Source: Anabaena subtropica FACHB-260 (GTDB lineage: Bacteria; Cyanobacteriota; Cyanobacteriia; Cyanobacteriales; Nostocaceae). From it: DNA of 64,000 bases. Of the stretch, positions 10,438 to 20,897 are shown piece after piece. Position 1 is the stretch's first letter. Every line of letters starts with the position of its first letter. The notes under the pieces were generated by a model. The model searched no databases. It had not been told where the DNA came from and saw only the letters and a list, made by a program, of their open reading frames with translations. The stretch spans positions 62,001-126,000 of the forward strand of contig NZ_JACJRF010000005.1 of assembly GCF_014697105.1 (NCBI RefSeq), read 5' to 3'. Position numbers and translations under genes: made by a program.

Positions 10438-10950
10438 ATGGTCTTATTGATCTCAGTCCCTCCAAACGTAACCTTCCTAGTTCAAGTTTTTGATTTATAT
10501 CAGGAGGTCGAATTGCAGAGAAGGTGTGACCGAAACCGGAAGCGTTCAAAACGTAGAGCTATCTACTGCCCTATTCATAGTTGTTATCTTGAGAGCGTCA
10601 GTCAGAAATACTCTTTGTTTGCAGATAAAGCTGGACAGTTGCAGCAAAGAGGTATGAATCGTCGCAGTGCATTGATGTTAGTAAATACTCAGACAGCAGT
10701 TCCTATAACAGGAGAATGGTTAGAAGCTTTTTGGTGTCAAGAATGCCAGCAGACAAAATGGTATCACGTCTGTAAATCTCAAGATCGCACATATAAAATT
10801 TCACTTGCACCAGTAGAGTTGTGGCAGCAGGTAACAGGAGTAATAGACCCACACGGTAATCCCTCCATTGGAGAATTTACTCGCAAAAATTCAAGGATGC
10901 TTACTCACAACAGCATCAAATATTTTAACTGTGCAGGTCAGTACATTTAG
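10438..10950 (+). CDS. Conserved hypothetical protein with zinc-ribbon-like Cys/His pairs
   Basis: AGGAG at about 10424 followed by ATG at 10438; CPIHSCYL and CQECQQTKWYHVC motifs. Confidence 0.6.
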   Translation: MVLLISVPPNVTFLVQVFDLYQEVELQRRCDRNRKRSKRRAIYCPIHSCYLESVSQKYSLFADKAGQLQQRGMNRRSALMLVNTQTAVPITGEWLEAFWCQECQQTKWYHVCKSQDRTYKISLAPVELWQQVTGVIDPHGNPSIGEFTRKNSRMLTHNSIKYFNCAGQYI

Positions 10951-11250
10951 TGTTGATAACAGGGATGACGCATCTAAATATTGGCGTTCATGAATAAAGT
11001 TGTTGTTGTACTTTGACTATTTCTACCGATATACCGAAAAGTCAAAACAAAAAGATGAGAGGCTAGTATCACATTTTTTAGGTCGTTTTACATAATGGAT
11101 TACAACACTAATTTAATTTGAAAATGTCTCTCCCTTTAATAACAATTGATAAAATACTTCGGATAAGTGTGATAGTCGAAATATTTAACCCAACAATTTT
11201 TTTAAATGAATATTAAATAGTTTTTTGAGAAAATACTGAAATACATCTAT

Positions 11251-12777
11251 ATGAATTCACTAAAAAATATTATCTTTATTATTTTTTTGATTATATTTAT
11301 CGGTTTTGTTATAGATGTATTTCTAATAAAAAAATTCCTTTTCTCGTATGTTTATGAAGAATGGCTAATTAATTACAGCCAAGGATTTATAAGAAGAGGA
11401 TTTCCTGGCTCAATTTTATTTTTTTTTAACAATAACTACAAGATAGATATTTTTAAAATTATTAAATTATTTTCTTACTTCACATTTTTACTTTTCTCTA
11501 GTATATATCTTCTCAAAGTAAAGCAGTCAAAAAAAATCCTGGATTTAGAATCATTGATGGTCGTTTTGTTTTTGCCATCTCTAATTCTGTTTCCTTTACA
11601 TGACCCTCATGTGATTGGAAGAAAAGAGATTCTTTTTTTCTTTGGTTTATTTGTTAATATCTTTTTACTTGAAACATATCTCAAAGTTTTAAACATAAAA
11701 CAAAATTTTGAAAATGAGCAAGATACAACAAGGATTATTAATCAATATTGTTACAAATTATTTATTTGTTATAATTTGTTATCTATTCCCACAGCACTTA
11801 GTCACGAGTCAATTATTTTTCTATCTCTTCCTTTAAACATAATAATTACATCGAATTTCATTCGCTTAAAATTTTCCATTAAACAAGTTGTATTGCGAAG
11901 TTTAATAATTTATTTTCCTACTATTTTTATTGCCTTTTTATGTTTTATTTTTCAAGGAAATGACTTATCTAGTATCGGAATTTGTCAATCTTGGCAAGAA
12001 TATATTAACCAATATAAATCCATAAACTGCGACTCAGCTTACCTGCCAGCTAGGAAAATGTTTACTTTCACAGATAATGTACCTTTAGTATTACAGTACT
12101 TTGGGCTTCCCATCCGATATTTTTTCATAGAAGTTTGGACAAATAATATTTCGAGTAATAATGGCTTAGTGTTTATTAAATGGCTATCTGCTTTTTCATT
12201 ATGTACAATTATATTAATACGTATATCATCAAGAATATTGAGCAATTATGTGGAAAAGTTCAAACAAAAAATTCACTGGCAATATCAATATGATAAATCT
12301 CTTGGATTCTACTCTTCAATAAATTTGAATCATTTGATTCCAAGTTTTATTTTTAAATATGCTTTTATACCTTCTATTTTTTCTGCTGTTCTCTATATCA
12401 TTGCACAAGATTGGGGTAGATGGTTTTTCGTGACTTCTACTAGTTATACTATCTGCCTCTTAAGCCCTGGTTTAATTCTTATTGAAATAGTTGGTAATTT
12501 TAAAAATAAGTGTAATAGTAGAGATAAGTTGCAACCGAAGTTTTTATTTTTTATTTATTCTACTTACTTAAAAATTTTAAATCTATTTTGTACATTTCAT
12601 TCATGTAAAAAAATTAGTAGTATTATTTATTTTTTAACTATTATTTTCACACTTTTTATTTTAAAAATTCCACACCACAGTCATTTTTGGGATTGGTCTT
12701 TTAAACCTTGGTTATTACCTTGGCTAAATAGAGTTAAATATTTTGATCAATTTGCTTTAATTGAGATATTAAGTTGA
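11251..12777 (+). CDS. Multi-pass membrane protein of unknown function in glycan cluster
   Basis: Long open frame with many hydrophobic segments; motif YSQGFIRRGFPGSI near N-terminus. Confidence 0.7.
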   Translation: MNSLKNIIFIIFLIIFIGFVIDVFLIKKFLFSYVYEEWLINYSQGFIRRGFPGSILFFFNNNYKIDIFKIIKLFSYFTFLLFSSIYLLKVKQSKKILDLESLMVVLFLPSLILFPLHDPHVIGRKEILFFFGLFVNIFLLETYLKVLNIKQNFENEQDTTRIINQYCYKLFICYNLLSIPTALSHESIIFLSLPLNIIITSNFIRLKFSIKQVVLRSLIIYFPTIFIAFLCFIFQGNDLSSIGICQSWQEYINQYKSINCDSAYLPARKMFTFTDNVPLVLQYFGLPIRYFFIEVWTNNISSNNGLVFIKWLSAFSLCTIILIRISSRILSNYVEKFKQKIHWQYQYDKSLGFYSSINLNHLIPSFIFKYAFIPSIFSAVLYIIAQDWGRWFFVTSTSYTICLLSPGLILIEIVGNFKNKCNSRDKLQPKFLFFIYSTYLKILNLFCTFHSCKKISSIIYFLTIIFTLFILKIPHHSHFWDWSFKPWLLPWLNRVKYFDQFALIEILS

Positions 12778-12832
12778 TTCAACCAGTTTAATATCTTATT
12801 TTTAAATCTTGAAATTAAAAGAGTATTTACTG

Positions 12833-13897
12833 ATGAATATTGTTTTAATAACTGGTTCAGCAGGGCTGATTGGTTCCGAAGCTGTAAGTTTTTTTTGTGA
12901 ACAAGGCTTCACTGTTGTCGGTATTGACAACAATATGCGCCAAAGATTTTTTGGTGAAGATGCTTCTACAGAATGGAATCGCGATCACCTCATAGATAAG
13001 TACGGTGATCTTTATATTCATCACAATGTTGATATTCGAGATCACGAAGCTATTTCTAAAATTTTCCAGACTTATAATCAAGATATTAACCTAATTATTC
13101 ATACTGCTGCTCAGCCTTCTCATGATTGGGCTGCTAATGAGCCTTATACTGATTTTACCGTTAATGCTAATGGCACTTTAGTTTTATTAGAGAATACGCG
13201 TCAAATATGTCCAAATGCTGTCTTCATTTTTTGCTCTACTAATAAAGTTTATGGAGACACACCTAATGGCTTACCACTAATAGAAGAAGAACTACGCTGG
13301 GAAATAGATCAGAACCATCTCTACTATCAGGGTATTGATGAAACCATGAGTATCGATAACACCAAACACTCATTGTTTGGCGCTTCAAAAGTAGCCGCAG
13401 ATGTATTAGTTCAGGAATATGGACGCTATTTTGAGATGAAAACTGCTACTTTCCGGGGTGGGTGTTTAACAGGTCCCAGTCACTCTGGAACAAAGTTGCA
13501 TGGCTTCTTATCCTATTTGATGAAATGCACAATCACTGAGCAAGCTTATCAAGTATACGGCTATAAAGGGAAGCAGGTTAGAGATAACATTCACAGTTAT
13601 GACTTAGTAAACGCTTTCTACCATTTTTATCAGAACCCACGAGTTGCAGAAGTTTATAACATTGGGGGTAGTCGTTACAGTAATTGTTCGATGTTAGAGG
13701 CTATTCAACATTGTGAAGCTATTACTGAGAAAAAACTAGACTGGAGCTATATTGAATCCAATCGAATTGGAGACCATATTTGGTGGGTTAGTGATGTCAG
13801 CAAGTTTCAAAGCCACTATCCAGAATGGCAACTAACCTATACTGTTCCAGATATTTTAAAAGAAATTTTTGCTCAAAATGTAAATCGATGGCTTTAA
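12833..13897 (+). CDS. NAD-dependent epimerase/dehydratase (CDP-paratose 2-epimerase-like)
   Basis: [46 protein letters not shown]..., SDR Rossmann motif and STNKVYGD; internal ATG 12833 preferred. Confidence 0.85.
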   Translation: MNIVLITGSAGLIGSEAVSFFCEQGFTVVGIDNNMRQRFFGEDASTEWNRDHLIDKYGDLYIHHNVDIRDHEAISKIFQTYNQDINLIIHTAAQPSHDWAANEPYTDFTVNANGTLVLLENTRQICPNAVFIFCSTNKVYGDTPNGLPLIEEELRWEIDQNHLYYQGIDETMSIDNTKHSLFGASKVAADVLVQEYGRYFEMKTATFRGGCLTGPSHSGTKLHGFLSYLMKCTITEQAYQVYGYKGKQVRDNIHSYDLVNAFYHFYQNPRVAEVYNIGGSRYSNCSMLEAIQHCEAITEKKLDWSYIESNRIGDHIWWVSDVSKFQSHYPEWQLTYTVPDILKEIFAQNVNRWL

Positions 13898-13907
13898 AAA
13901 CAGGATT

Positions 13908-14351
13908 TTGCCCTTATTGAGAATTTTCAAAAAATTGAAAGCAATGCTTAAAAAACTTATGAGGAACCGGATAATTAGGTTCCTCATTTGTGGAATTATT
14001 ACCGCAGCCTTCAATGTTCTTCTTCTGATTACTCTTCTTGAACTATTGAAAATTGAACAACCTTTACACCGTAATATAGTAAATATTGTCTCAATTGAAA
14101 TATCTCTGCTATTTAGTTTTTTTATTTATCGTATCTGGGTTTGGTCAGAGGGCAAATGGAATTTTAGAAATATTTGTTTTAGACAAATTCCTATGTACCA
14201 TATCTCTTATGGATTAGTTATAGTAGTTAGAAGCTTCCTATTGTTTCCTATATTAGATTGGTTAGGTATTAATTACATTATTAATACATTAATAGGAATA
14301 TTAGTTGGTTCCATTATTAACTATATATTTAGCGAAAAGCTAGTCTTTTGA
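13908..14351 (+). CDS. GtrA family membrane protein
   Basis: Four-TM protein, RFLICGIITAAFNVLLL...NIVSIEISLLFSFFIYRIWVW. Confidence 0.8.
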   Translation: MPLLRIFKKLKAMLKKLMRNRIIRFLICGIITAAFNVLLLITLLELLKIEQPLHRNIVNIVSIEISLLFSFFIYRIWVWSEGKWNFRNICFRQIPMYHISYGLVIVVRSFLLFPILDWLGINYIINTLIGILVGSIINYIFSEKLVF

Positions 14352-14645
14352 TATAACTTATTTTTTTTTAAATAGTAGGATGTTTCGTTTTAAGAAAATG
14401 GAAAATTTTTAAGATACACTAAAAAATAGTCAATTAGTTGAATGCCTTGCAAAAAGATTTAATTTATAATTTAAATCCGTGCTTAAAATTCTCATTAAAA
14501 ATGAGTAATTCTATTAAAAAAAATAAAAACATATGAATAAGTTATTGTTGGTAAATAAGCTTTTGTCAGGAAAAAAACAATAATTAAAGCACCAACAATT
14601 GGATGATAAATATTAAAAAGTTAAACATAAAAAAACCAAAATAAC

Positions 14646-16148
14646 ATGATCAAAAGCTCTATAATTTCAGAAAAAAATAGCCAATCTGCAAAAATTCTTA
14701 GTATACGTGAACAGTATCGAGATAGCTATTGGTTAAAACGTGATCCAATTTATCAAGACAGGCTTCTCTGGCGAGCGCAATCCTTTCGTCACATGGTACA
14801 TCTGCTACCAGGGCAAACTATCTTAGAAATAGGTTGTGGTCAAGGTCTGTTTACTCAACAGCTAGTGAAGGTTTCTCGTGCAGAAAACCCAATTACTGCT
14901 GTAACTTTTACTGAGATTGCTAGACCAGAAAAGTTATCTCAATGTGTTGAATTCATTAATGCTTACTCGATTCCAGGTGAATTGCAAGAAAAACGATTTG
15001 ACTTTATAGTTGCAATGGATCTTTTGGATAAGCGTAATTGTCCATGGTTTCTACAAAATGTGTATGAACTACTTAAACCTGGCGGTCAAGTAATTTTTTA
15101 TGAAAGTAATCCATGGAACGTAGTTCTTAAATGCCGTCGTTTTATTACCCAATTTTTGGGTAATAAAGACCCTCGGCAATTATTAAGTCGCCCTGAACTG
15201 TACGAATTAATTTCTGAAATTGGTTTTATTAGAGTATTTGCGATTTACAACGATTTTGTTTACGCACCATTGAAACAACAACTAATATGGCTGCTGCGTA
15301 ACCTCTCAATTCTCTTAGAAAACCTCTCAGGTATTAAAACCTTAGCTGGAAACATTCTGATCCATGCACAAAAGCCTCCTCGTATAGTTGAGCATCCTCA
15401 AATCTCTTTATGCGAGCATGAGCAGTTAAAGAAAGGTGTTTCTGTCGTTATTCCCTGTCATAATGAGGAAATGAATATTGAGCCGCTCATTACTAGATTA
15501 AAAGTATTATTTGGCGACTATCTTCATGAAATCATTCCTGTTGATGATAACAGTCGGGATAAGACTCGTGAAGTAATTCAAAAACTGGCTAATGAAAATC
15601 CAATTATTAAACCCGTATTTCGTACACCGCCAAATGGTGTAGGTAGAGCGCTTCAAGATGGTTATAAAGTAGCTACAGGGCGCTACATATTATCAATGGA
15701 TTGTGATTTTCAACATCTTTTGCCAGAAATACGCGATTTATTCGATGCAGCAGCGCAAGGATATGATGTTGTAGTAGGTAGCCGTTTTTCTCGTCATAGT
15801 GTGTTGCTAAATTATCCATTTCAAAAAATATTTATGAATCGTGGGTTTCATTTTTTAGCTAGAATTTTGTTCTTCCGCAATATCCGCGATTTAACAAACA
15901 ACCTTAAACTCATGCGTAAAGAGGTGGTAGAAAAACTTGAATTAACGCAACCAGGATTTTCTATTAATGCTGAAACTGGTCTAAAACCATTGCTGATGGG
16001 CTACTCAATCAAAGAAGTTCCCATTTCTTGGATTAATCGCACTCCAGACATGGGAGTATCTTCATTTCGTTTAATAAAAGTTGGTGGAGGCTATTGGCAA
16101 GTCATATTTAAACTATGGATTAAATCCATTTTTAAGTTTAAGCATTAA
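14646..16148 (+). CDS. Fused class I SAM methyltransferase - GT2 (dolichol-phosphate mannosyltransferase-like)
   Basis: N-term GQTILEIGCGQGLFTQQLV...LLKPGGQVIFYE; C-term SVVIPCHNEEMNIEPLI...EIIPVDDNSRDKT...YILSMDCDFQHLLPEI...VVGSRFSRHS. Confidence 0.88.
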   Translation: MIKSSIISEKNSQSAKILSIREQYRDSYWLKRDPIYQDRLLWRAQSFRHMVHLLPGQTILEIGCGQGLFTQQLVKVSRAENPITAVTFTEIARPEKLSQCVEFINAYSIPGELQEKRFDFIVAMDLLDKRNCPWFLQNVYELLKPGGQVIFYESNPWNVVLKCRRFITQFLGNKDPRQLLSRPELYELISEIGFIRVFAIYNDFVYAPLKQQLIWLLRNLSILLENLSGIKTLAGNILIHAQKPPRIVEHPQISLCEHEQLKKGVSVVIPCHNEEMNIEPLITRLKVLFGDYLHEIIPVDDNSRDKTREVIQKLANENPIIKPVFRTPPNGVGRALQDGYKVATGRYILSMDCDFQHLLPEIRDLFDAAAQGYDVVVGSRFSRHSVLLNYPFQKIFMNRGFHFLARILFFRNIRDLTNNLKLMRKEVVEKLELTQPGFSINAETGLKPLLMGYSIKEVPISWINRTPDMGVSSFRLIKVGGGYWQVIFKLWIKSIFKFKH

Positions 16149-16180
16149 GAGGTTATTTATAAAGTAAAAATAAAATTTAT

Positions 16181-16290
16181 GTAGGGTGTATTAAGCACAG
16201 ATTTCAATGTGATTGGTCACGAAAAAATAATTTAAGTGCCTAACGCACCAGGTTATATGGCGGTGCATTAGGCTAAAGCCATAACACAAA
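16181..16290. repeat. Degenerate copy of gtagggtgt...ataacaca hairpin repeat family
   Basis: gtagggtgtattaagcacag ... gtgcctaacgcaccaggttatatggcggtgcattaggctaaagccataacaca; compare 62320-62399. Confidence 0.5.
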
Positions 16291-16533
16291 GGTAATAAAG
16301 CGGGAAGAATATCTACACCGCTTTTTGCCTTCCCTACTTAAGATTTACTTTATAAATGGTTTCTAATGCTTGGTATTGGTAGTTTAATAGCGACAATCTA
16401 ATTGTAGAAGCAAGAAAATCAAGCGAAACTGACTCAATTTATTGGCTTCACTTCACTTTTCATGAACCAGCAACTACTAATGAGCTAATTCCAGTTTGGA
16501 TAATTTACATAATATAATTTGAAATTTAATATA

Positions 16534-18129
16534 ATGAATAATACTAAATTTAGTAAATGGGAGTATATAGTACCTCTATTTACTGTTGTGTCTCTACTCA
16601 CTTCATCAGTTATTGTTTCTGGAAAAAAATATTTCTGGAATGATGAGTTTTTATCATTTTATTTATTAAATGATCCATCATTTACGCACATGATAGCTGC
16701 TTGGAGCGATACTTTCAATCAAGCACCTCCTTTGTATTTTATACTGGGATGGCTATGGTCAAAAATATTTGGTGCTACAGAAGTATCACTTAGGTTATTT
16801 TCAAGTTTAACGTTATGTTTAGCGTTCATAATTATTTGGATAACATTACGCCGTACTTATGATTTTTGGAGTACAGTTATTGGAACTACAAGTGTATTTT
16901 GCTTATCCACTTTAGTTTTATATCATAACGCCGAAGTGAGAATGTATGGGTTGTTTACAGCATTTTGTGCATTAGGATTTTTATTGTATGACATCATAAT
17001 CAGAAGAAAAAATATATCTTCAAAAATTCTTGTTCTCAATACCATTATTCACGGCTTAATAGTTTTAACTCATCTCTATGGAGGTTTTTATAGTGCAGCC
17101 ATTTTAATCGCAACTTTTATTAGGGATAAATATTTGAATAAAATACGCGTTAATGTTTATTTATCAATAATATGCGGCTGGTTATTTTTATTTCCTCTTT
17201 TACCTTTGATGATTAATCAATCTAATAACCATGCTAAATGGATTGCTAGTATTAGTTTAGTTCAAGTAATTAATTATTTGATATTTACACCTAAATTTGC
17301 ACTATTTATTTTAACACTATTAATAATTTCAATTTTTCTAAACATAATACATCCAAGTATTGCTAATAAAAACAGACAGTCTGAATATAATTTCCAATCA
17401 GATTTTCATTTATTAATATTAGCTGTGATGTTTATGGCAGTCCCTGTAATTACTTGGTTTATTACTCAAACAGTTAAACCTATCTTTGGTGAAAGATATA
17501 TCATACCTACTATTACTATCGGTTGGACTATTTTGTTATCATATTTGTGTACAAAAATATTTCCCTACTTGAATAATATAGAAAATCTGTTTTTTGATAA
17601 AAACAAAACTCAATGTATTCTTGTTTTGACTTTAAGTTTTTTACTTATAATTTATCCATTAAAATATGCTACACGAGATGTCGAAGCAATATTACCAAAC
17701 AGCTATCTTACGAAACCAGGCATAGAAGATGAGCGTTTTGGATACACAGCGCTACCTATTGCTACAGAAGCTGGGCATAATTTTCTGCCACGTTTTTATT
17801 ATTCTCCAAAAAGTGAAAGATACTTTCATATTCTTGATTGGGAAACGGCATTAAATAATAAAGAAAGTGCTTTTGCAACTGGCGATTATACTCATATGTC
17901 AGCCTTAAAACGCCACTACCCTTTCATTAATAGTGTTCAAAGCCGCGATTTCTTGACTGAAAATACTAGGTTTTTAGTTTTGAATGAACCTAAAAATGTT
18001 ATCAGTTGGTTTGAAGAACGTATTCAGAATACCTCTTTATATAAAATTACACTACTTGGAAAAGTGGATGGTGGATATGGATATCCTTTGGAACTATTTC
18101 TTGTAGAAAGTAAATCATTATTGAAATAA
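16534..18129 (+). CDS. Glycosyltransferase family 39-like integral membrane protein
   Basis: FWNDEFLSFYLLNDPS...NQAPPLYFILGWLWSKIFGATEVSLRLFSSL, PMT/ArnT-like N-terminal pattern and multiple TMs. Confidence 0.78.
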   Translation: MNNTKFSKWEYIVPLFTVVSLLTSSVIVSGKKYFWNDEFLSFYLLNDPSFTHMIAAWSDTFNQAPPLYFILGWLWSKIFGATEVSLRLFSSLTLCLAFIIIWITLRRTYDFWSTVIGTTSVFCLSTLVLYHNAEVRMYGLFTAFCALGFLLYDIIIRRKNISSKILVLNTIIHGLIVLTHLYGGFYSAAILIATFIRDKYLNKIRVNVYLSIICGWLFLFPLLPLMINQSNNHAKWIASISLVQVINYLIFTPKFALFILTLLIISIFLNIIHPSIANKNRQSEYNFQSDFHLLILAVMFMAVPVITWFITQTVKPIFGERYIIPTITIGWTILLSYLCTKIFPYLNNIENLFFDKNKTQCILVLTLSFLLIIYPLKYATRDVEAILPNSYLTKPGIEDERFGYTALPIATEAGHNFLPRFYYSPKSERYFHILDWETALNNKESAFATGDYTHMSALKRHYPFINSVQSRDFLTENTRFLVLNEPKNVISWFEERIQNTSLYKITLLGKVDGGYGYPLELFLVESKSLLK

Positions 18130-18184
18130 ATTATTTAAACACAATATTAATTAAAATAAGATATTAACTTGAAAATAGTATGTT

Positions 18185-19900
18185 ATGTTAAACATGAAAA
18201 AAATTGATACTAAAAATATTTTATTAATAATTTTTATATGGTTCGTCATAGTCATTCTAGTAAATCCTATAGGCAATTTTCCCTTGAATGATGACTGGGC
18301 CTATGGCTGGAGCGTCAAAATATTATTAGAAACGGGAGATTTTCAACTTTCTGACTGGACTGCTACAAACCTTTTACCCCAGGTGTTTTGGGGAGCGCTT
18401 TTTTGTCTACCTTTTGGATTTTCATTTACGGCTCTAAGATTTTCTACCTTAACTTTAGGAGTAATTGGTGTCATTACAACTTATCTTTTATTAAGAGAGG
18501 TTAATTCTAGTCCTAAATCTTCTCTGCTTGGAGCGCTCACAGTCGCATTCAATCCTTTATATTTTGTACTTTCTAACTCATTTATGAGTGATGTACCTTC
18601 TTTAACATTTACAATTTTATCTTTATATTTTTTAATTCGAGGGCTTAATAAAAATTCAAATATTGAAATTATTATTGGTATTTTTCTTTCTTTTATATCT
18701 ATTCTTAATCGTCAATTGGCTATTGTAATTATGCCAGCATTTAGTTTGGCATATTTAATAAAAAAAGATTTAGAAGTTAAAACATATCTTGCAGCTTTAA
18801 CTCCTAGTATATTTGGTATAGCCTTGTATTTATCTTATTCACATTGGTTACGGCTAACTGAGAGATTACCTCTTCTTTATAGTTTTCAGGGCAAGCAATT
18901 GCTAGAATCTTTTTCGAGAAATTTAATTGAAATTATCGCAATTTATTCTAAAAACTTACTAATTATTTCAATATATTTAGGATTATTTCTATTTCCACTT
19001 TTAATAGTTAGGGTTTCTATTGAATATAAAATACTTTCTCTTTGGCAGAAACGAATTAGTATTTCTTGCACATATTTTATAGTGGCGGTAGTTTCAGTAT
19101 ATTTTTTAGTTAAGCGCCTGCAAATGCCTTTAGTGGGCAATGTTCTAGATTCATTCAGTTTAGGTCTTCAAGCATTAGATGGTTATAATGCTTTCTTAAA
19201 GCCTACTTCAAGATTTATCATTAGTGCAATTTGGCAAATATTAACATTAGTAGGGGTGGTTGGTGCTGCTTTATTATTTCAGTGCTTATTGTTTGCTATA
19301 TTCCAAATATTTAGCCTAAAAACAGATTTAAATCGAAAATATTTGTTAATATTAACGATTTCTAGTACAGTTCTATATCTTTTACCAATAGCTGCATTAA
19401 AAGATTCTTGGTTTGATCGCTACCTCATTCTCTGCTTACCATTTTTATTGATATTTATCTCAATAAAAATGAACAACGTTTATAAAAATAAGCCTAGCTT
19501 AAAAGCAGTTATCATTTGCTTAGTTATGTTAATTTTTTGCGGAGGATTCACCATTACTGCAACCCATGACTACCTTTCTTGGAATCGAGTTAGATGGCAA
19601 GCCATAAATGATTTAATGCAAGAGTCTCAAATATCTCCTCATCAAATCAACGGTGGGTTCGAATTTAACGGCTGGTATTTCGGAAACAGGCTGGAAATAT
19701 GTAATCCTGAGTATCAACAAAATACTCAACAAACTAGTATTAATTGGGGAGACTTCACTTGTCTATGGGGTCAAGGTGAGTATAAATATACTGTTTCTTT
19801 TGTGCCTAAAGCTGCTTATGAACTAGAAAAAGAATACTCATTTAAAAGATGGCTACCTTGGAGAGACGAAAAATTATTTGTATTACGTAAAGTTATTTAG
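18185..19900 (+). CDS. Glycosyltransferase family 39-like integral membrane protein
   Basis: NPIGNFPLNDDWAYGWSVKILLETGDFQLSDWTA...PSLTFTILSLYFLIRGL, PMT-like multi-TM. Confidence 0.78.
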   Translation: MLNMKKIDTKNILLIIFIWFVIVILVNPIGNFPLNDDWAYGWSVKILLETGDFQLSDWTATNLLPQVFWGALFCLPFGFSFTALRFSTLTLGVIGVITTYLLLREVNSSPKSSLLGALTVAFNPLYFVLSNSFMSDVPSLTFTILSLYFLIRGLNKNSNIEIIIGIFLSFISILNRQLAIVIMPAFSLAYLIKKDLEVKTYLAALTPSIFGIALYLSYSHWLRLTERLPLLYSFQGKQLLESFSRNLIEIIAIYSKNLLIISIYLGLFLFPLLIVRVSIEYKILSLWQKRISISCTYFIVAVVSVYFLVKRLQMPLVGNVLDSFSLGLQALDGYNAFLKPTSRFIISAIWQILTLVGVVGAALLFQCLLFAIFQIFSLKTDLNRKYLLILTISSTVLYLLPIAALKDSWFDRYLILCLPFLLIFISIKMNNVYKNKPSLKAVIICLVMLIFCGGFTITATHDYLSWNRVRWQAINDLMQESQISPHQINGGFEFNGWYFGNRLEICNPEYQQNTQQTSINWGDFTCLWGQGEYKYTVSFVPKAAYELEKEYSFKRWLPWRDEKLFVLRKVI

Positions 19901-20054
19901 AAATTACTTTAAGTTACTTTTTGGATTAATACACACAGCAAAATCAAATATTACAAATAATCTGAACTATTTACCTAAAGCTTGTAAGTATAAGCTTTCC
20001 AAGAATATCTCTCAATCTGACTTTTCACGCTATTTATTAGATGCAGGTATATAG

Positions 20055-20882
20055 ATGAACCAACAAGAACTAATTATCGAACCTGGACAAACTCAAAAGC
20101 AGTATTGGAAAGATATATGGAAATATCGGGAATTATTTTACTTTCTAGCATGGCGTGATATTTTGGTACGTTATAAGCAAACTGTTATCGGCATGGCATG
20201 GGCTTTAATTCGACCATTTTTAACAATGGTAGTATTTAGCGTCATATTCGGAAAGTTGGCTAATTTACCCAGTGAAGGTGGCGCTCCTTACCCAATTCTT
20301 GTCTATGCTGCAATGTTACCTTGGCAATTTTTCTCCGGTTCGCTTTCGGAATGTAGCGGTAGTTTAATTGGTAACGCCAACTTACTTTCTAAAGTTTACT
20401 TTCCTCGTTTGATTGTGCCAACATCTGCGGTGATTGTTAGTTTTGTAGACTTCATGATTTCTGGCATGATTTTGTTGGGCTTAATGGCCTACTACAATTT
20501 TGTACCTGGTTGGCGCATTATTACGCTACCACTATTTATTTTGATTGCCTTTGCAGCATCAATGGGTGCAGGATTGTGGCTGGCATCTTTAACTGTAGAG
20601 TATAGAGACTTTCGCTATATTGTGCCATTCATTGTCCAGTTTGGTTTATATATTTCTCCTGTAGGTTTTAGCAGCCAAATAGTACCAGAACAATGGCGCT
20701 TTCTATATTCACTTAACCCAATCGTGGGAGTTATTGACGGTTTCCGTTGGGCAATTTTAGGTGGTGAATCACAGATATATTTACCTGGATTTGCATTATC
20801 TTTGGTAATTGTGACTCTGTTGTTAATAAGTGGTATTTGGTACTTCCGTAAGATGGAACGTACTTTTGCTGATGTGATTTAG
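20055..20882 (+). CDS. ABC-2 type polysaccharide exporter permease (Wzm-like)
   Basis: YFLAWRDILVRYKQTVIGMAWALIRPFLTMVVFSVIFGKLANLPSEGGAPYP...LNPIVGVIDGFRWA. Confidence 0.93.
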   Translation: MNQQELIIEPGQTQKQYWKDIWKYRELFYFLAWRDILVRYKQTVIGMAWALIRPFLTMVVFSVIFGKLANLPSEGGAPYPILVYAAMLPWQFFSGSLSECSGSLIGNANLLSKVYFPRLIVPTSAVIVSFVDFMISGMILLGLMAYYNFVPGWRIITLPLFILIAFAASMGAGLWLASLTVEYRDFRYIVPFIVQFGLYISPVGFSSQIVPEQWRFLYSLNPIVGVIDGFRWAILGGESQIYLPGFALSLVIVTLLLISGIWYFRKMERTFADVI

Positions 20883-20897
20883 TGAGGAGTTGATTAC

